Positions 38,753 to 53,432 are shown, counted from the stretch's first letter. The stretch is DNA of 64,000 nt from Clavulina sp. PMI_390 (GCA_015039315.1 WIDE01000005.1:524833-588832), one strand, 5' to 3'. Translations and numbers: made by a program. The notes: generated from the letters alone by a model not told the origin.

Positions 38753-40203
38753 TCAATCCTCAGCGACGACGACAATACCCTTGCCGTTGTTTTCGCCCTT
38801 CAGGATCTTGAGTAACCCTGCAGCAAGATTCTCTAATCCATGCACCTCCTCGATGCGGAAGTTGATTTTGCCATCTCGAATGAGCGGTAAATATTCATTC
38901 ACCCATGCATCCTCGCCGTATTCGGCCACAAGCTCCCCAACCAAGAATCCATTCATCGAGATACGTTTCTTGAGGACTTGGTCCATGTGCTGGAGAGAAG
39001 CACCGCTCAAATTAAATGACGGCCATTACAGTCATCAAATCCACGAACCTTGACGCCATAGGGCTCCTCTCCGTTATATTCACTGGCGTAGCCGCACATC
39101 TATTCATGATGTTGTGTGTGAGTTACGAAACGAAGCCAACAACTTAAGGTGCTCACAATAAAACGGGCCTTGGTAGGAGCGGCATTGACTAAGGCGGCAT
39201 CCAGCTGCTCGCCACCGACATTATCAAAGTAGACATTGATGGGCCCATTCTCCTTGAGAACGTCCCAAACACTTTGCTTCTTGTAGTTGAACGCGACGTC
39301 AACTCCTAGCTCGCGGAGGTATGGCAGCTTCTGGTCATCACCAGTCGAGCCGATAACTTTCAAACCTTGAAGCTTTGCGAGCTGGACGGCCACTCTGACA
39401 CGGACATAGTCAGAACAGAATATCAGAAGATATTGCCCCCGATAGATGAACTCACGATCCAACAGCACCCGCGGCTGTGCTGATGAAGATAGTTTCACCA
39501 GCTTTCAACTTTCCAAACACTCGGAGAGCATAGAAAGCAGTGCGTGCGGTCCCTCCAGCGGCTCCCAGGAATGTGATCCAAGGAAGATTGTACGGGTTAT
39601 TAACAATCCTACCAGCTTCGTCCTCCGAGAGCACTTGGTAAGCACGCCATTCTGAACAAGAAATAGCAATGTATTAGACCCGAGCGTGTGGAGCATCTTA
39701 TAGACTCACCAGCAGCATACGTAACTATGAGGGGCACACAAAAAATGAGACAAAATCGGGCAAGGGGTATGCTGGAACTCACTAAGATGGTCGCCTGCTT
39801 TGTACTTAGAGCTCTCCGATCTCAGAACTTTGACCATGAGTCCACCAGTCCCACTATTAAAAGAATTCTGTAAGAATGAAGCGCTGAGGGGGGCGGATTA
39901 TATAGACACTCAACGGTTTATGCAACTCGAAAGGGCTACTATAGCTTGGGACCTTCGGGTCACGCATTCGGCCACGCATGTATGGATCGATGCTCGCGTA
40001 GAGCGTTTTGACAAGGACACCTCCATCGAGAGGCACATTTTCCAGGTCAATTGTCTCTGAATCTGGCTGGTATATGAGATGTTCACCTAATACCGAAGAT
40101 GAGTTTCATAACCACGAGCAGCAAGGAAAGGTCCCGTACCAGGAAGAGGGTACTGAGTAGGGATTTTGTCGTAGAGAACTTGGGGATTTGGGATAGGTGC
40201 CAT
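38753..40203 (-). CDS. NADP-dependent MDR reductase (PTGR/leukotriene B4 dehydrogenase-like), copy 2
   Basis: The start at 40203 gives MAPIPNPQVLYDKIPTQYPL. The next exon reads GEHLIYQPDSETIDLENVP and SIDPYMRGRMRDPKVPSYS. Further exons carry EWRAYQVLSEDEAGRIV, LPWITFLGAAGGTARTAFY, STAAGAVGS, KVIGSTGDDQKLPYLRELGV and YFDNVGGEQLDAALV. The end is KGENNGKGIVVVAED at 38753. The nucleotide-binding and substrate motifs agree with copy 1 throughout, so both should be active NADP-dependent double-bond reductases. The two stop codons are only about 160 nt apart. Exon order and the VVVAED end are the same, which shows a local inverted duplication. Confidence 0.88.
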
Positions 40204-40648
40204 TGCTGTTGGGGCTGGTGGTGGAAAGAGATCGAAAGGGTGTCCGGTATGGCGGCTAAAGTTGCCGAGCGCTCTCGTCAAGCTGGCCTCCACTTGCACC
40301 CTGGGGATTAGTCAGGCGAGAATGCCATAATGGGCCCCACCAGGAAGTTATATAGTGCATTGAATTCTCATTCAGTCGTTGGTAGCCATCGGATTCTCGG
40401 TGAGTTTCCTTGCGATCTTCTGCACGACATCATACTGTGTGGTACCAACGTCCGGTTTAGGCAGCTCAGATTGCGAGACAGGGCATTGATACTAGGATAG
40501 GTGGGCACAAATCAATCGACGATGACATGGGGTTGCCGCATCCACGTGACCGAAAGAATGGAAGGAGGCATTACGCTCCATGTCTGACATTGGGCTATCA
40601 GGTCATTGCTTGGTTGTATTGAGACTTGTTTGACCACATAAACACACT
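40204..40648. other. Divergent promoter region between MDR copy 2 and DDX41
   Basis: No coding signal. It holds the minus-strand TATA element listed separately and the DDX41 upstream region. Confidence 0.5.
40348..40354 (-). promoter_or_regulatory. Probable TATA box of MDR copy 2
   Basis: TATATAA on the minus strand lies about 145 nt upstream of the start codon at 40203. Called by pattern and position. Confidence 0.4.
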
Positions 40649-43037
<2,389 letters not shown>

Positions 43038-43184
43038 TTGCTCGATCATCTCATTTTTTCGCATGCATTGTGACATTTAACCCTCCACCTATCATTATTT
43101 GTACCAATACCGTTACCACTCTAATGAACCAAATGGCCAGATAAGAAGCTGCGACAAAGTGTTTCGATGACAAGGAAGTCAAGG

Positions 43185-45780
43185 TCATGAGTCGAACGTC
43201 AAACTCTCGAGATGAGCGGCCATCGCATCCACGTCCAGATCTGCAGCCTTCTCCCCACGCGCTCGCCACAATTTCCCGATTTCCTTCATGGCATCTCCGC
43301 GTGATATCCCAGGCCGCGAGGCAAGCATAGGGCCCATCTGCTCTTTGACGAAAGCTGGAAGATGTGTGAGGTTTGGGGCTATCGAGCATGTGTAGGTCTT
43401 GCGAAGGACATACCAGTCCATCCAGTGACTTTTGGAGCCTTCTTGTCGTCAAATAGCGGCTTCAGCTCACCCCTGCATCTGCCACATCGCTGCTCAGCTG
43501 GGCGAATGGATTTGCTATGTCGACCATACCTAGTGGGATAAGACGCTTAAATAGGTAAAGAGCTGCATATGCCATATCCAGAGTACCCACGTTTGTCCGC
43601 ATTCAGCACATTGCCACTCGTATTTGTATGTGATCTCATACGAATGCCGGGTCTGATCCGGTAAAGCTTAGTACTAGTATCGGCGATAGCTATGGATAGT
43701 GAGACTAACTGTGATGGTGATGTCCTTTCGGGTGCGCATGATCCGATTCGCCCAGGCCTTGAAGGATGGCCCATGGTCACCTTCCTTCACTTTGTCAATC
43801 ACCCACACAGCCAGATGGCACATCTCATGAGAGAGTGTATGACGGATCCTTTCTACGAAATAATTATAGATAAGCACTCAGTATGGGTGTGAGTAAATGA
43901 TAGAACATGCCTTCTGAGTCAACCACCTTCGTGGCGAGTTCAATCGAGACCTTTTGTTTTTTCACGACTCCATCGGGCGACGTAGTTCTGTACCAATAGC
44001 AGTGAGCATCTCTCCTCGCATTTTTGGCTCCCACTCTTACCTTGAAATAACCGCGCGCCCCGCAGTCTTCTTGAGGGTGTTGGACCATATCAGCTCGCAA
44101 TACTTGGAAACATCCTCTGTGGCAGAAGGTGGGACAGATGGGAGCTGGCGGCCGAATACAGCATCATTTAGGGAAGTGTAAAGATCCATGGCGTACTGGA
44201 CCAGCAGTTCGCGTTGGTGTTTCTTACTAAGAGGACGACCACTTCCTGGTCGAACAGCAGGCTTCTTAGTGGTTCGGCCGGTGTTATGGGAGGATTGGGT
44301 TCTTGAGGAGGGAGTAATACTAGGAGTGGAAACATCGTCGGTATCTGATCCAGTCTGAGAATCAGAAGAGAGAACCGCGACTTCTGTCTGGTCTCGAGTT
44401 GACCAAACAGACAGTCTCTTATTCTTCCGCTTAGGAACGATGCTTGTTCCTGGCTTCTGTGACTCGCTGGAATCAGAGTCGGCGTCGGAGTGGATTTGTA
44501 TCACTTCTATTGTAGATTTCTTCGAAGGGGAGGCTGGGATGCTGGTGCTGTAGACAATGAAGGCGTGAGTAGCGCACAAAGTATGGAAGTAGGAGAATCT
44601 TACTATGTAAGGACACCAGCATTTGCATCTTCTGATGCAGAAGAACTCGCACGAGCCATACTTGCGGACGGAAAAGAACGGGGAGGGGCAGTCGTTTTCA
44701 TACTTGGTGCACAACAATCAGTAACCAGATAAGTTGAATTACGAGACACCTAGCTTACATCGCTTTCCGATTATCTATAGGCGCCGAGGGATTCAGTTCC
44801 TCGGATTCATCGGAGGACAAATCAATCACCTTCTTAACGGGCGAAGAGGCGCGAAATGCAGCGGATCGAGACGGTGGCTGAGCATCATCGTCATCATCGT
44901 CCGACTGTATCCGCCTCCCAACAACACGCGCTGTGGAGGCTGCTGCTCCAGTATCTTGCTCCATGGGAGAGTCATCATCTAGTAGCATACCTGCTACGGC
45001 GTCTTCATCCTCGGAATCAGTCGCTGGCTCAGACTGGTTGTCATCAGCGACAGGAGATTCCAAAGTCGAGTTTCTAGGCAGTCGGGCACGGGTTCCTGGG
45101 ACAGTAGCAGATATTTCTTCAGGAGGATTAGATGAAGAGGTGGGCCGATCGGGATCGCGTGAAGCGACAGGGCGAGTAGCCTTGGGTGGGCCTCGTGGTA
45201 CGATGACAGCAGCTTCGTCATCGGAGTCTGAATCGATCTGCATCGTTGCCGCGCGCCGAGAAGGTTTGGCTTTGGGAGCCGCCTTTGCCGTATTAGCTCC
45301 TGCTTCTGATGGTGGTGAATAGTCGGAATCATCGTCTCCTTCCTCGTCTTCGCTTCTCGCCTTGGTGGGCATAGGGTTGAATCGAGAGGACATACGCTTG
45401 TCTCTTCGAGGAGACATAACTGAAGCAGGTTTTTGCACTGGCTCTTCAGAGGCTCTAGAGGAAGAAACATTGAACTAAATCAATGCCCAGTAATATAATG
45501 CGGGAAACGCCACACACATCCCAAGCACGCCAAATGTGCTGATCAGATTCATCCCATCTTCGAGTTCATCTTCGTAGGCATCAGATGCGAGAATGCGGTT
45601 TTTGTGGACGCGTTCTGGGGCGGTTGGTAGCCGTCGTCGTGGTGTTGTTGTTGCACGAGATCCAGAGGTAGAGGCGATCTCAAGAGTAGTCCAGGCATCA
45701 TGAGAGGCAGATGACGCCGCTAAACGACGTTTCTGAGGGGAGATGACCTTTGCTGTCCGGCTGGGAGCGTCGCGAGCCAT
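43185..45780 (-). CDS. GCNA/ACRC-like SprT-domain DNA-protein crosslink protease
   Basis: I choose ATG 45780 (MARDAPSRTAKVISPQKRR). The first exon ends near 45539 and the frame resumes at 45478 with NVSSSRASEEP. A long acidic, Ser/Asp-rich disordered region follows, including DSDSDDEAA, QSDDDDDDAQ and a SUMO-interaction-like KVIDLSSDESEE. Next is a SprT-like domain: ELLVQYAMDLYTSLNDAVFG, the zinc-protease motif SHEMCHLAVW (HExxH) and HGPSFKAWANRI. A zinc ribbon (CAECG and CGRCRG) comes after it, and a C-terminal segment ends at 43185. This order matches GCNA/ACRC proteins, nuclear proteases that resolve DNA-protein crosslinks. The catalytic Glu and zinc histidines are present. Confidence 0.87.
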
Positions 45781-46206
45781 GTGGTTGGAGGTATATCGCA
45801 AGTGTTGGGAGGCCAAATATGCAACAGCAAAAACAAATCGAGGTGTTGGCCATTTTCTTTCCTTCAACCCTGAGAAGTATCACAGCCTTGGAAACCAACG
45901 CAAGATTGCGTACACAACCAGTTAATTTACATTATATTGCACGCAAAGATTGGATCAGAAACCGAAAGAGAGCTTGTAAAGTAAGATCTAGTGCAGAGCA
46001 TCTATCCAGAAAGGGAATGGCAGCCGAACTCTACGTCTACGTCTAAGAGTTAGGAAGGTCCAGTAAGGTAGCGAAGACGAGCAATAACGCCCGGTGCGTA
46101 TAGGAAACAGAGAAAGCACAAACGCGGCATGGATAATTGGAAACAAAGCGCGGAGGAGAGGAGCAGAAGACGTGCAAGTGAGTCAATATGCAGGTGGATG
46201 AATAAG
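45781..46206. other. Intergenic, no supported gene
   Basis: This contains the 5' flank of the GCNA-like gene and the 3' flank of the carrier gene. No coding or structural signal was seen. Confidence 0.5.
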
Positions 46207-47688
46207 TTAGAATAGTAATGGATGCTTGTTCGCCCAGAGCTTCTTCAGTTGCTACAAGTGATTTAGGAGTGATGAGCGAATTGCTTGTAACTCTGATGAC
46301 GACAGCTCATACCTCCATAAACACAAACATAAGGATGGTGTTAGGAGCCAACCGAACAAAGGCAGGGGTCCAGCCTTTGAATAAGAAGGCGACACCCTCT
46401 TGTCGAAGAGAGGTCTTAACCACATCTAGTACAGAGACTGCTTCCGAGCTATGCATCACTCGCGATTTGATGACGTCTGCAGGCGAACACACGGCTAATG
46501 GGGCCCAATGTCAGCATAAGGGATTCAATGAAGGGCAAGTTCACACTTACTAGTTGCAATGATGCCAGACGTGGTGCTACTTATGATATGGAGTGGTAAC
46601 CCATCCTTCATACCATACCGCCGTTGCATAGCTGCCTTGGTGGTGTCATACCTAGATTATTCACAGCGGGATGAGATGTCGTTGGTGAGTGGACGGACTG
46701 GATGGGGACGTACGTGACAAGTTGAGAAGCCTAAGGTTGATACCAGTGAGTGAACATTTGAATTGAGTTTACGGACGAACGTGCTCACATTCATCAGGAT
46801 CGCTCGTGTCTAATGTTGAAGAGGCATGAGTGATCATGGCTGACAGAGGGGTAGCTTTAAAGATGAGTGAGGCTCACCGTATTCGCACTGAGACCTCTCC
46901 CAAGGGCCATAATACCCTCCTCGCGTACGAGGCGAATCAGACCGTCGAAAGCGTGCTTATATCGATACTGGTCCTTCGGGTCCCGTAGAGAATCCGACGT
47001 CATTCGCACCAAAAGAATGTCAGCAGGATTGCCAGCAATTCCTCCAAGGCCACCTGCAATGGCAGCAGACAGGATCAATCGAGTGGGACTTTTCTTCTCC
47101 TTCCCTATTAGCAGTTGTTTGAGTCATTCTCGCTTATCACAAGCAGAGCAGTCAACACAGGGAGGTTTCAAACCTTGAGTAAGATAGCGCTTGATGGATT
47201 CGTAAGACCCTATTCGCACGAGGGAGTACGACATCTGTCGTAGTAAGCTTGCCGACAACCCTTGGTAGATGCCCCGAAATCCGCTGGTGTGGACGGTATG
47301 CTGTAAAGTTCGGAACATCCCAGGCTTCTGACCGGACGGACCCTCCGGCGTTGTCTGCATCCGGCTAGACACGGCCAGAGGAAAAAAGTTAGGACAGACG
47401 CCCAAGACTGAGCCAAAATATGACGCACACTTTGGTGAGGTCGAGCGGATGCGTAGTAGTGGCCGCCACTAAAAACGAGGCATTATGAGTAAAAACATCG
47501 ATCAGACCTAAACTTCTACTCACTCGACGCTGCAACGCCTTGATTCGTCCGACGAGACGTCAGCGAGCGGCCTAGTCAAGTCCGACTGAGATAGTAACTC
47601 ACCTCCAAGCCTACAGATCATTCGTGAGCAATCTTTATGCGGATACGATGCCTTCGACTTACCAGAACGGATATTTTCGATCTGACAT
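46207..47688 (-). CDS. DIC1: Mitochondrial dicarboxylate carrier
   Basis: The start at 47688 gives MSDRKYPFW; two very short exons then add LGG and VAAS, and the main exons follow. The first four exons are 47688-47663, 47610-47603, 47538-47524 and 47468-47429, which join in frame into HPLDLTKVRMQTTPEG. Three carrier repeats are visible, with signatures HPLDLTK, GNPADILLVRM and CSPADVIKSRVM, each ending one odd-numbered transmembrane helix. GGIAGNPAD is characteristic of the dicarboxylate carrier. The protein should exchange malate or succinate for phosphate across the inner mitochondrial membrane. The end is KHPLLF at 46207. Length is about 300 residues, normal for the family. Confidence 0.9.
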
Positions 47689-48008
47689 GGTGCACGTTGA
47701 CCAAGACCGTGCAAGGGATGTAGACAAGAACTCTCGCCGGGAACGCGAAAGGGCAACGGATGATGCGTGGGAAACGGCACGCGTTAATTCAGTTCGATCG
47801 GGCCGCTTTTACCATCCTACGTCCTCGTCAATACTATTATCCTCTTGAAATCTGATACACTTTCATTTATCGTTGATCCGTAGGACCTTGCGGAGTATCC
47901 CCGCATCGAGAAATACTACATCATATCTTATGAACATGGATACATGATGGATCATGAATCTGGGAGAGAGAAAGTCCCCGCCAAGATAACTATCCTCTCC
48001 CCAGATGA
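47689..48008. other. Intergenic, no supported gene
   Basis: About 320 nt lie between the carrier start and the end of the dehydrogenase, which are on the same strand. No feature was seen. Confidence 0.5.
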
Positions 48009-49542
48009 TCAAGGGCTTGGGAGGAACGGTTGGTGGACGATAGCCTCGCTCAACTCCCATAAATGCTTCGCAGCAATCTACCAACAAATTGTTATTTAGC
48101 AGTAGACGAGGAAGCATGTTAAGAGGAACACACGGGATCTGAGGCGTAAGGGGCAATTTGCTCATTGTGAATCTGACAATCATTGGTAATGTACGCCCCC
48201 GAGTAATCTGGAGAACATGAGCCGGATGGTTTAGGTCATCTATCTCTAATGGGTCTTGAAGGGGAAAACAGCACACCTCGAAGTCTTGGGTCAAAGCCAG
48301 CGACCAAATATCTTGAAGGCAGTATTATTACCAACTCCAAAGAGATCAAAGGATTTTTGACGTACTTGGCTGCTCCCGATCCCATCGTCGCCCAGTTGAA
48401 CATGCCTGTGAAGTTGCCGTTTGCATCCATCGCTCCTATACACGCGAGGTCAGAATGGTGTGGACAAATGGGGGGCCCAACGATTGCTCACCCATACGAA
48501 TGTAGTCTTCCTTTAAAGTATTAGCGGAGCTGTTGGTCCAAATGGCTAGTGCACGAGTTAGTGTAGAAGCTCGTCCCATTTAGTAAAAGGAATATTACAT
48601 ACCTCCAGGCTGCACCGATATACTCAAGAGGCGTTTCGGATCGATTCTTCGAGCGAGCTCCCCCATGAAGAGAAGATTGGCCGTCTTGGCCTGAGCATAA
48701 GCGTGATAGTTGTCATACGTTTTTCCGTTCCCAAAGTTCAGATCATCAAAATGAATTCCACGATTGTCGAAGGCGCGGTGACCATCGCTTGCTATTGTCA
48801 CAACACGAGGTGGGAAGTTTGGGCTACCAGAAGCGAGAAGCTTCTCATACAACAGCGCGGTGAAGAGGAAATGCGCAAGATGGTTGACGCCGAATTGCGA
48901 TTCGTGGCCCTCTTTGGTTATAACGTAGGGACCGATCCTCGCAGCAGCATTGTTTATCAGTACCTAGAGAAGGGTAACGCTCCTTAAGATGATTACCGGC
49001 GGAGGGAAAGGGGTGCATGTGGACTTACGTGCAAAGGTTCTGGATATGCATTCACATCCCTTGCGGCATGGCGAACAGATTCAAAAGACGCCAGATCGAC
49101 GATCAAGATGCGGATTCTGGCGTCAGGAAAAGTTGATGTTATTGAATCTTTTGCCGCGTTCAGCCTAGTTGCCGAGTTAGTGAGCCCTCACCGCGCATTG
49201 AGAGTATCGGTCACATTACCTATCAGCGTTGCTACCCGCAAGTATCACAAGGTTCGCAAATTGGGCGGTGCACTAAGCAAATCAGAAGAATCAATCAAGT
49301 CAGGAGCCGAGTTGCCAATCAAAATTGTGGTCAAGTCGACCTTTGCGGCCTCAAATCCCAGCCCACCGATGGTACAGCCAGTGATAAGGACTACAAAGGA
49401 AATAAAGTGAGCGGAGTTTTCCAAGCCGCTAGATATGCGTGTAAGCACCATTTTTCCCCCGAATATGCTCTTGAAGAGCAAGGGCGACATCAGCTGCTTC
49501 AGTCTTGTTATCCCAAATGGGAAGGACAATTTCCGACTCCAT
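48009..49542 (-). CDS. Short-chain dehydrogenase/reductase
   Basis: The start at 49542 gives MESEIVLPIWDNKTEAADVA. Across the first intron the frame reads VLITGCTIGGLGFEAAK, the TGxxxGxG cofactor motif of SDRs. Later exons carry LVILAGSNADR, RILIVDLASFESVRHAARD, LINNAA (NNAG-type motif), and YHAYAQAKTAN with the catalytic YxxxK. The C-terminal exons join into KYLVAGFDPRLR, YSGAYITNDCQIHNEQIAPY and LWELSEAIVHQPF, ending at 48009. The layout fits the retinol dehydrogenase/WWOX-like branch of classical SDRs, with NADP(H) preferred by the family. The substrate cannot be told. About eight exons; the gene looks complete. Confidence 0.87.
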
Positions 49543-50172
49543 TCAGAGTATAGTACCCGAAGCAGCAGCAATTCCTGAGCGTCTAAGCCACTTGGGTGAA
49601 GGTTGGTAGGCTGCTACTTTTTGTAAAAGGTAGTTGAATCAACTGACTCGTTACCTCGCTCGGTGCCGCTGCATCAACGGAGTCAACGCCAAGCCCCAAT
49701 GTCAACTACAAGTTAATGGGTCCTTGTGGACGCAAGAGCAGTATCTTCCTAGCTTGGGTCTTTCCGAGGAGCACCAGACGGTTTGCAATAAAAACAACAG
49801 GAATATTCCAACCAATCACAACAAAACCCGGCTACTATACCAGTACAGCGTTGGCATTGGCCAGACACTCGTGTAATTGAATGATCTAATCCATTTTGCA
49901 AATTCGACACGTAAAGAATAGCGTGGCACCTGGCAGAGTATGTGGTGTTGAGCCAGCAGGACCCAAAATAAGAGTGCAATTTGAAATGTGCGTTCGGCGA
50001 TTCTGCCGACCTGCCTCCTTCCCCACCAATCTGCTAAAAGAGATAACATGGTGACCTCCACTATCAGCAACTATCTTTCAACCCCTCACTTCTCCCCTTT
50101 AGCTTCGGAGAATATAAGCACAACACAACCCACCACTGCTTCTGTTTCATTCACTGGTCGTGTGCTTTGAGG
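49543..50172. other. Divergent intergenic region, no supported gene
   Basis: This lies between the dehydrogenase (-) and the oxidoreductase (+) and should hold both promoters. Only short, overlapping open frames occur. Confidence 0.5.
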
Positions 50173-52037
50173 ATGTCTGTCACAAACGATCGCCCACTTA
50201 CTCTGGCGATTATCGGTGCCGGCCAACGAGGGAAAGTAAGTCCGTCTAGTAAGATGAATCAGAAGCGATTCGCGTGAGCACCCCTTGAAATGACTGATCG
50301 TGTGTCTCTGTCCAATAGGCATACGCTCGTTACGCCATCGAGCATCCCGAGAAATGCAAGGTCCTTGCTGTCGCCGAGCCTCGCCCCCAGACGCGTGCTC
50401 TCATGGTCCAGGCACACTCTATCACCCCTGAATATACTTTCGAGTCCTTTGAGGCTTTCTTTGCCGCTTCTGAAGTGGCCCTCGGTCAAACTGGAAAACT
50501 CTTCGTCGACGCAGTGGTCGTTTGCGTGCAGGACCAAATGCATGCTCAAGTGGTGACGGCTCTTGCGAAACATAAGTACCCCATTCTTTGCGAGAAGCCT
50601 ATGGCGACAACCCCTGAGGAGTGCATCATGATGGCCGATGCGGTCAAGCAAGCAGGCCAGGTCTTTGGTTGCGGGCATGGTACGGTGATCGAGACTGTTC
50701 GATGTGATATAGCCAGACTAATGCACTCTATTGTAGTCCTTCGCTACTCCCCTTACTCCCAGAGCATTGCCAACATCCTCAGAAATCACGAGTTGGGCGA
50801 GATTGTGAATGTGCAGCACATTGAGCCCGTCAGTATTCAACCAGAGTTACATATACCCGGTGCTTACAAGCTGTTCACACCAGATTGGCTATTTCCACTT
50901 CTCTCATTCCTATGTGCGAGGGAACTGGTCCATCGAGAAGGACTCGTCCTTTTCACTACTGACCAAGAGCTGCCAGTGAGCATCCATGAGCACCAACAAG
51001 ATATGCAGGCCTTCACGCTAACGATCAACCAACTTCCCATCCAGTGACATTGATATCATTTGCAGCTACTTCGCTCACTTTGGTGCTACTCCCGTAAAGG
51101 TCTCATCATTCGGCTCACTCACACACTTCAAGAAGGCCAACAAACCAAAGGAGGCGGGGGCAGCTACCCGTTGTCTCGACTGCCCTGTGAAAGATACATG
51201 TACCTACTCCGCTAAGCGAAGTTCGTGTGTTCTGTACAACTCAGCATCATTATCGTTTGACACACTCCCCACAGTTTATTATGATCCTGTTGCACGAGGG
51301 AGCAAGGAATGGCCAGCAGCCGTCATCGTTGACGGCCTTCCTGATATCGAGAACATCGGTGAAGCGCTCAAGAACGGACCCTACGGACAATGTGTTTACG
51401 AAAGCCCGAACGACGTGGTTGATCACCAGGTATAACCTCTCCTTCTCTCATAATCAGCCTAGAAAGTCCTCTTAAAATTGCCTACTCCTTTTAGGTCGTC
51501 AACATTGAATTCTCTGGCGGCCAGACCTGTGCTTTCACCATGGTCGCATATACAGAGAAGATTTGTGATCGCGAGACTCGCATCCACTTCACCAACGGCG
51601 AGCTCATCGGAGACATGAAGACTTTCACAACAACCTACTTTACTCGTCTCAACGTCCTGGGTAAGGACGAGCGTGCCGCCGCGGGTGGCGTGGTTGCTTC
51701 CGAGATACCCGGTTCCAAGCCCGCAAGGGTTCACCACAAACCTACTGTAGACGAGATGAGCGGTCATGGTGGTGGTGACATTGGCCTAATTGCCGCGTTT
51801 GTCGAAGCTGTGAAAGCTGGGAAGCAAGAGATTCTCGACGTTACAGTGGATGATATCCTGAACAGCCATTTGACAGTAAGTATGTTTGATATTGCACTAA
51901 TTCATCTGCTAATCGCATTGCTCCTCAAGGTATTCGCTGCCGAGACAAGCCGTCGTGAGGGCCGCATTGTTGATGTTAAGGAATACGAGGCTTCCGTCAG
52001 GAAGGGAATGGCTGCTATGAGGCCTGCATATGCTTAA
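50173..52037 (+). CDS. Gfo/Idh/MocA family oxidoreductase
   Basis: The start gives MSVTNDRPLTLAIIGAGQRGK (exon 50173-50235), with the GxGxxG dinucleotide fold at the very beginning. Then come VVVCVQDQMHAQVVTALAKH and ILCEKPMATTPEEC, the EKP motif whose Lys is used in catalysis. HIEPVG joins FHFSHSYVRGNWS, and LLTKSCHDIDII follows, with catalytic-type Asp and His. An unusual Cys-rich segment CLDCPVKDTCTYSAKR comes before YYDP. The end is RKGMAAMRPAYA at 52037. The family includes NAD(P)-dependent sugar and inositol dehydrogenases; the substrate here is unknown. All exons join in frame. Confidence 0.88.
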
Positions 52038-52129
52038 GGCAAATTCACTTTCCTCTTGTCCGTTTCTCTACAAGGTTGGGGTCGCCAATCCAGGTAGTTC
52101 TTGTGAGGTTTTCTATCTATTCGATGTAC

Positions 52130-52253
52130 CTTGTACCACTATTCAGATCTCCAATATCATATCGATCACGTGTAGCTTGAAAGTGGACAGCCTTTTCCGC
52201 TCCAAATTATTGCTATTGAAGATTGTACCTTGCCCTCACCCCCAGTCTTCTCT
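52130..52253. repeat. Upstream block shared with the second orphan copy
   Basis: The stretch CTTGTACCACTATTCAGATC followed by TCGATCACGTG resembles the stretch at about 53603-53655 upstream of the next copy, CTTGTGCTACTATCTCAAAT and TCGATCACGTG. The duplication seems to include promoter sequence. Confidence 0.45.
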
Positions 52254-53432
52254 ATGGACGGCCCCAGCGATGACTGGACGGAGATCGCGCCTACATCGAT
52301 ATCCGTAGCGAAACCAACACCGCCGTCATCTTTTTTGGACCCTCTCGTATTGAGAAATCAAGAGCCCAAGCCCATTCCGAGAAAGCCAGATACCCCGTGA
52401 GAGCCTCTGAACAAAAGCCCGATGGCCGCGATGCCAAGATTGTCTGCTTTTGACTCAATGGGTCCAATACTAATATCATAGCTTCGATGGGCGAATCATG
52501 AACATGGACGACATTCTTCTCGTTGAGAACATGTCCCGCAATTTCCAAAAAGGCTCAAGGTGCGTGATTGGCCTCTACGAGTATTGCTGCTCCTAGCGAG
52601 TAACATTGGTTCCCTCCGTAGGTCGCGCCCTGCACTCCCAAAAGAACTGGTCCTTGCGATTTTTGAATATGTTGGCCTCACAATCCCCGAAACTGGGCTT
52701 GGCAGTGACCTTTATCACGGCGACTTCTGCATCTACTCATTCAGTGAAGATGATCATGAGGTTGAGAGAGAACTGGTCTTCCGCACTAACTTCCATCTCG
52801 TCCAAAATCGGAAGGAACTCCTCAAAAGACTTTGGGGATATACTGTTCGTGAGTTGGCGGCTGATTCATAGTAATACTAGCCCTAATATGCGCACATGTG
52901 CTACAGATACCCACTCCACGTGAGTGATGCCCCTTACCATGAACCCTTGTGTATGTTCAGATGACCTTATCAACTCGATTGACCCAGGGGTTTCATTGAT
53001 CCGAGCAGCCACGTCGTCCAAACGTCTTCGGAGGTCGCGTCAGGTGTTCTAGAGCCAACTTGGTTCGAGCTCGTTCTACTTACCAATAGTACGCCCGAGG
53101 ATGACACCCAGGTCACTATTGAGGGAGGTGTCCCTGGTTGGTATTGTGAGAGTGGCAAAGAACTCCTGTCATGGAGACTCCATGGGCACCCCGTACCTGC
53201 AAATTGGCACTCGATCCCCACCACTGGCGGATCTAAGGAACGCCGAAACTCCTATCGAAATTCTGAAGACATCCTAGCCCCTCGAAGTCCCGCAATGGTT
53301 GCAATACTCGAGGTCCTGGAAGAATACCCGGATGCGGAGGTTGCTGTGTATGCATGCACCAGCCTTGGGTGGACTATTTCGGTTAGAGAAGTCCTTGTTA
53401 CAGGGTGGGAGATGTATGAACCCCTCAACTAA
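52254..53432 (+). CDS. Orphan protein, tandem copy 1
   Basis: I recognise no family. Exon 1 from ATG 52254 encodes MDGPSDDWTEIAPTSISVA and FLDPLVLRNQEPKPIPRKP. It ends at a GTGAGA donor and joins an exon reading FDGRIMNMDDILLVENMSR. The next exon has RPALPKELVLAIFEYVGLTI and GLGSDLYHGDF. After a short HTHST exon the last one gives GFIDPSS, EPTWFELVLLTNSTPED, SGKELLSWRLHGHPVP, DILAPRSPAMVAILEVLEEY and the end WEMYEPLN. The LPKELVLAIFEYVG segment is faintly F-box-like. Every exon has a counterpart in the next gene with the same junctions, which argues for a real gene. No signal peptide or membrane helix was seen, so a cytosolic or nuclear protein is likely. Confidence 0.7.
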
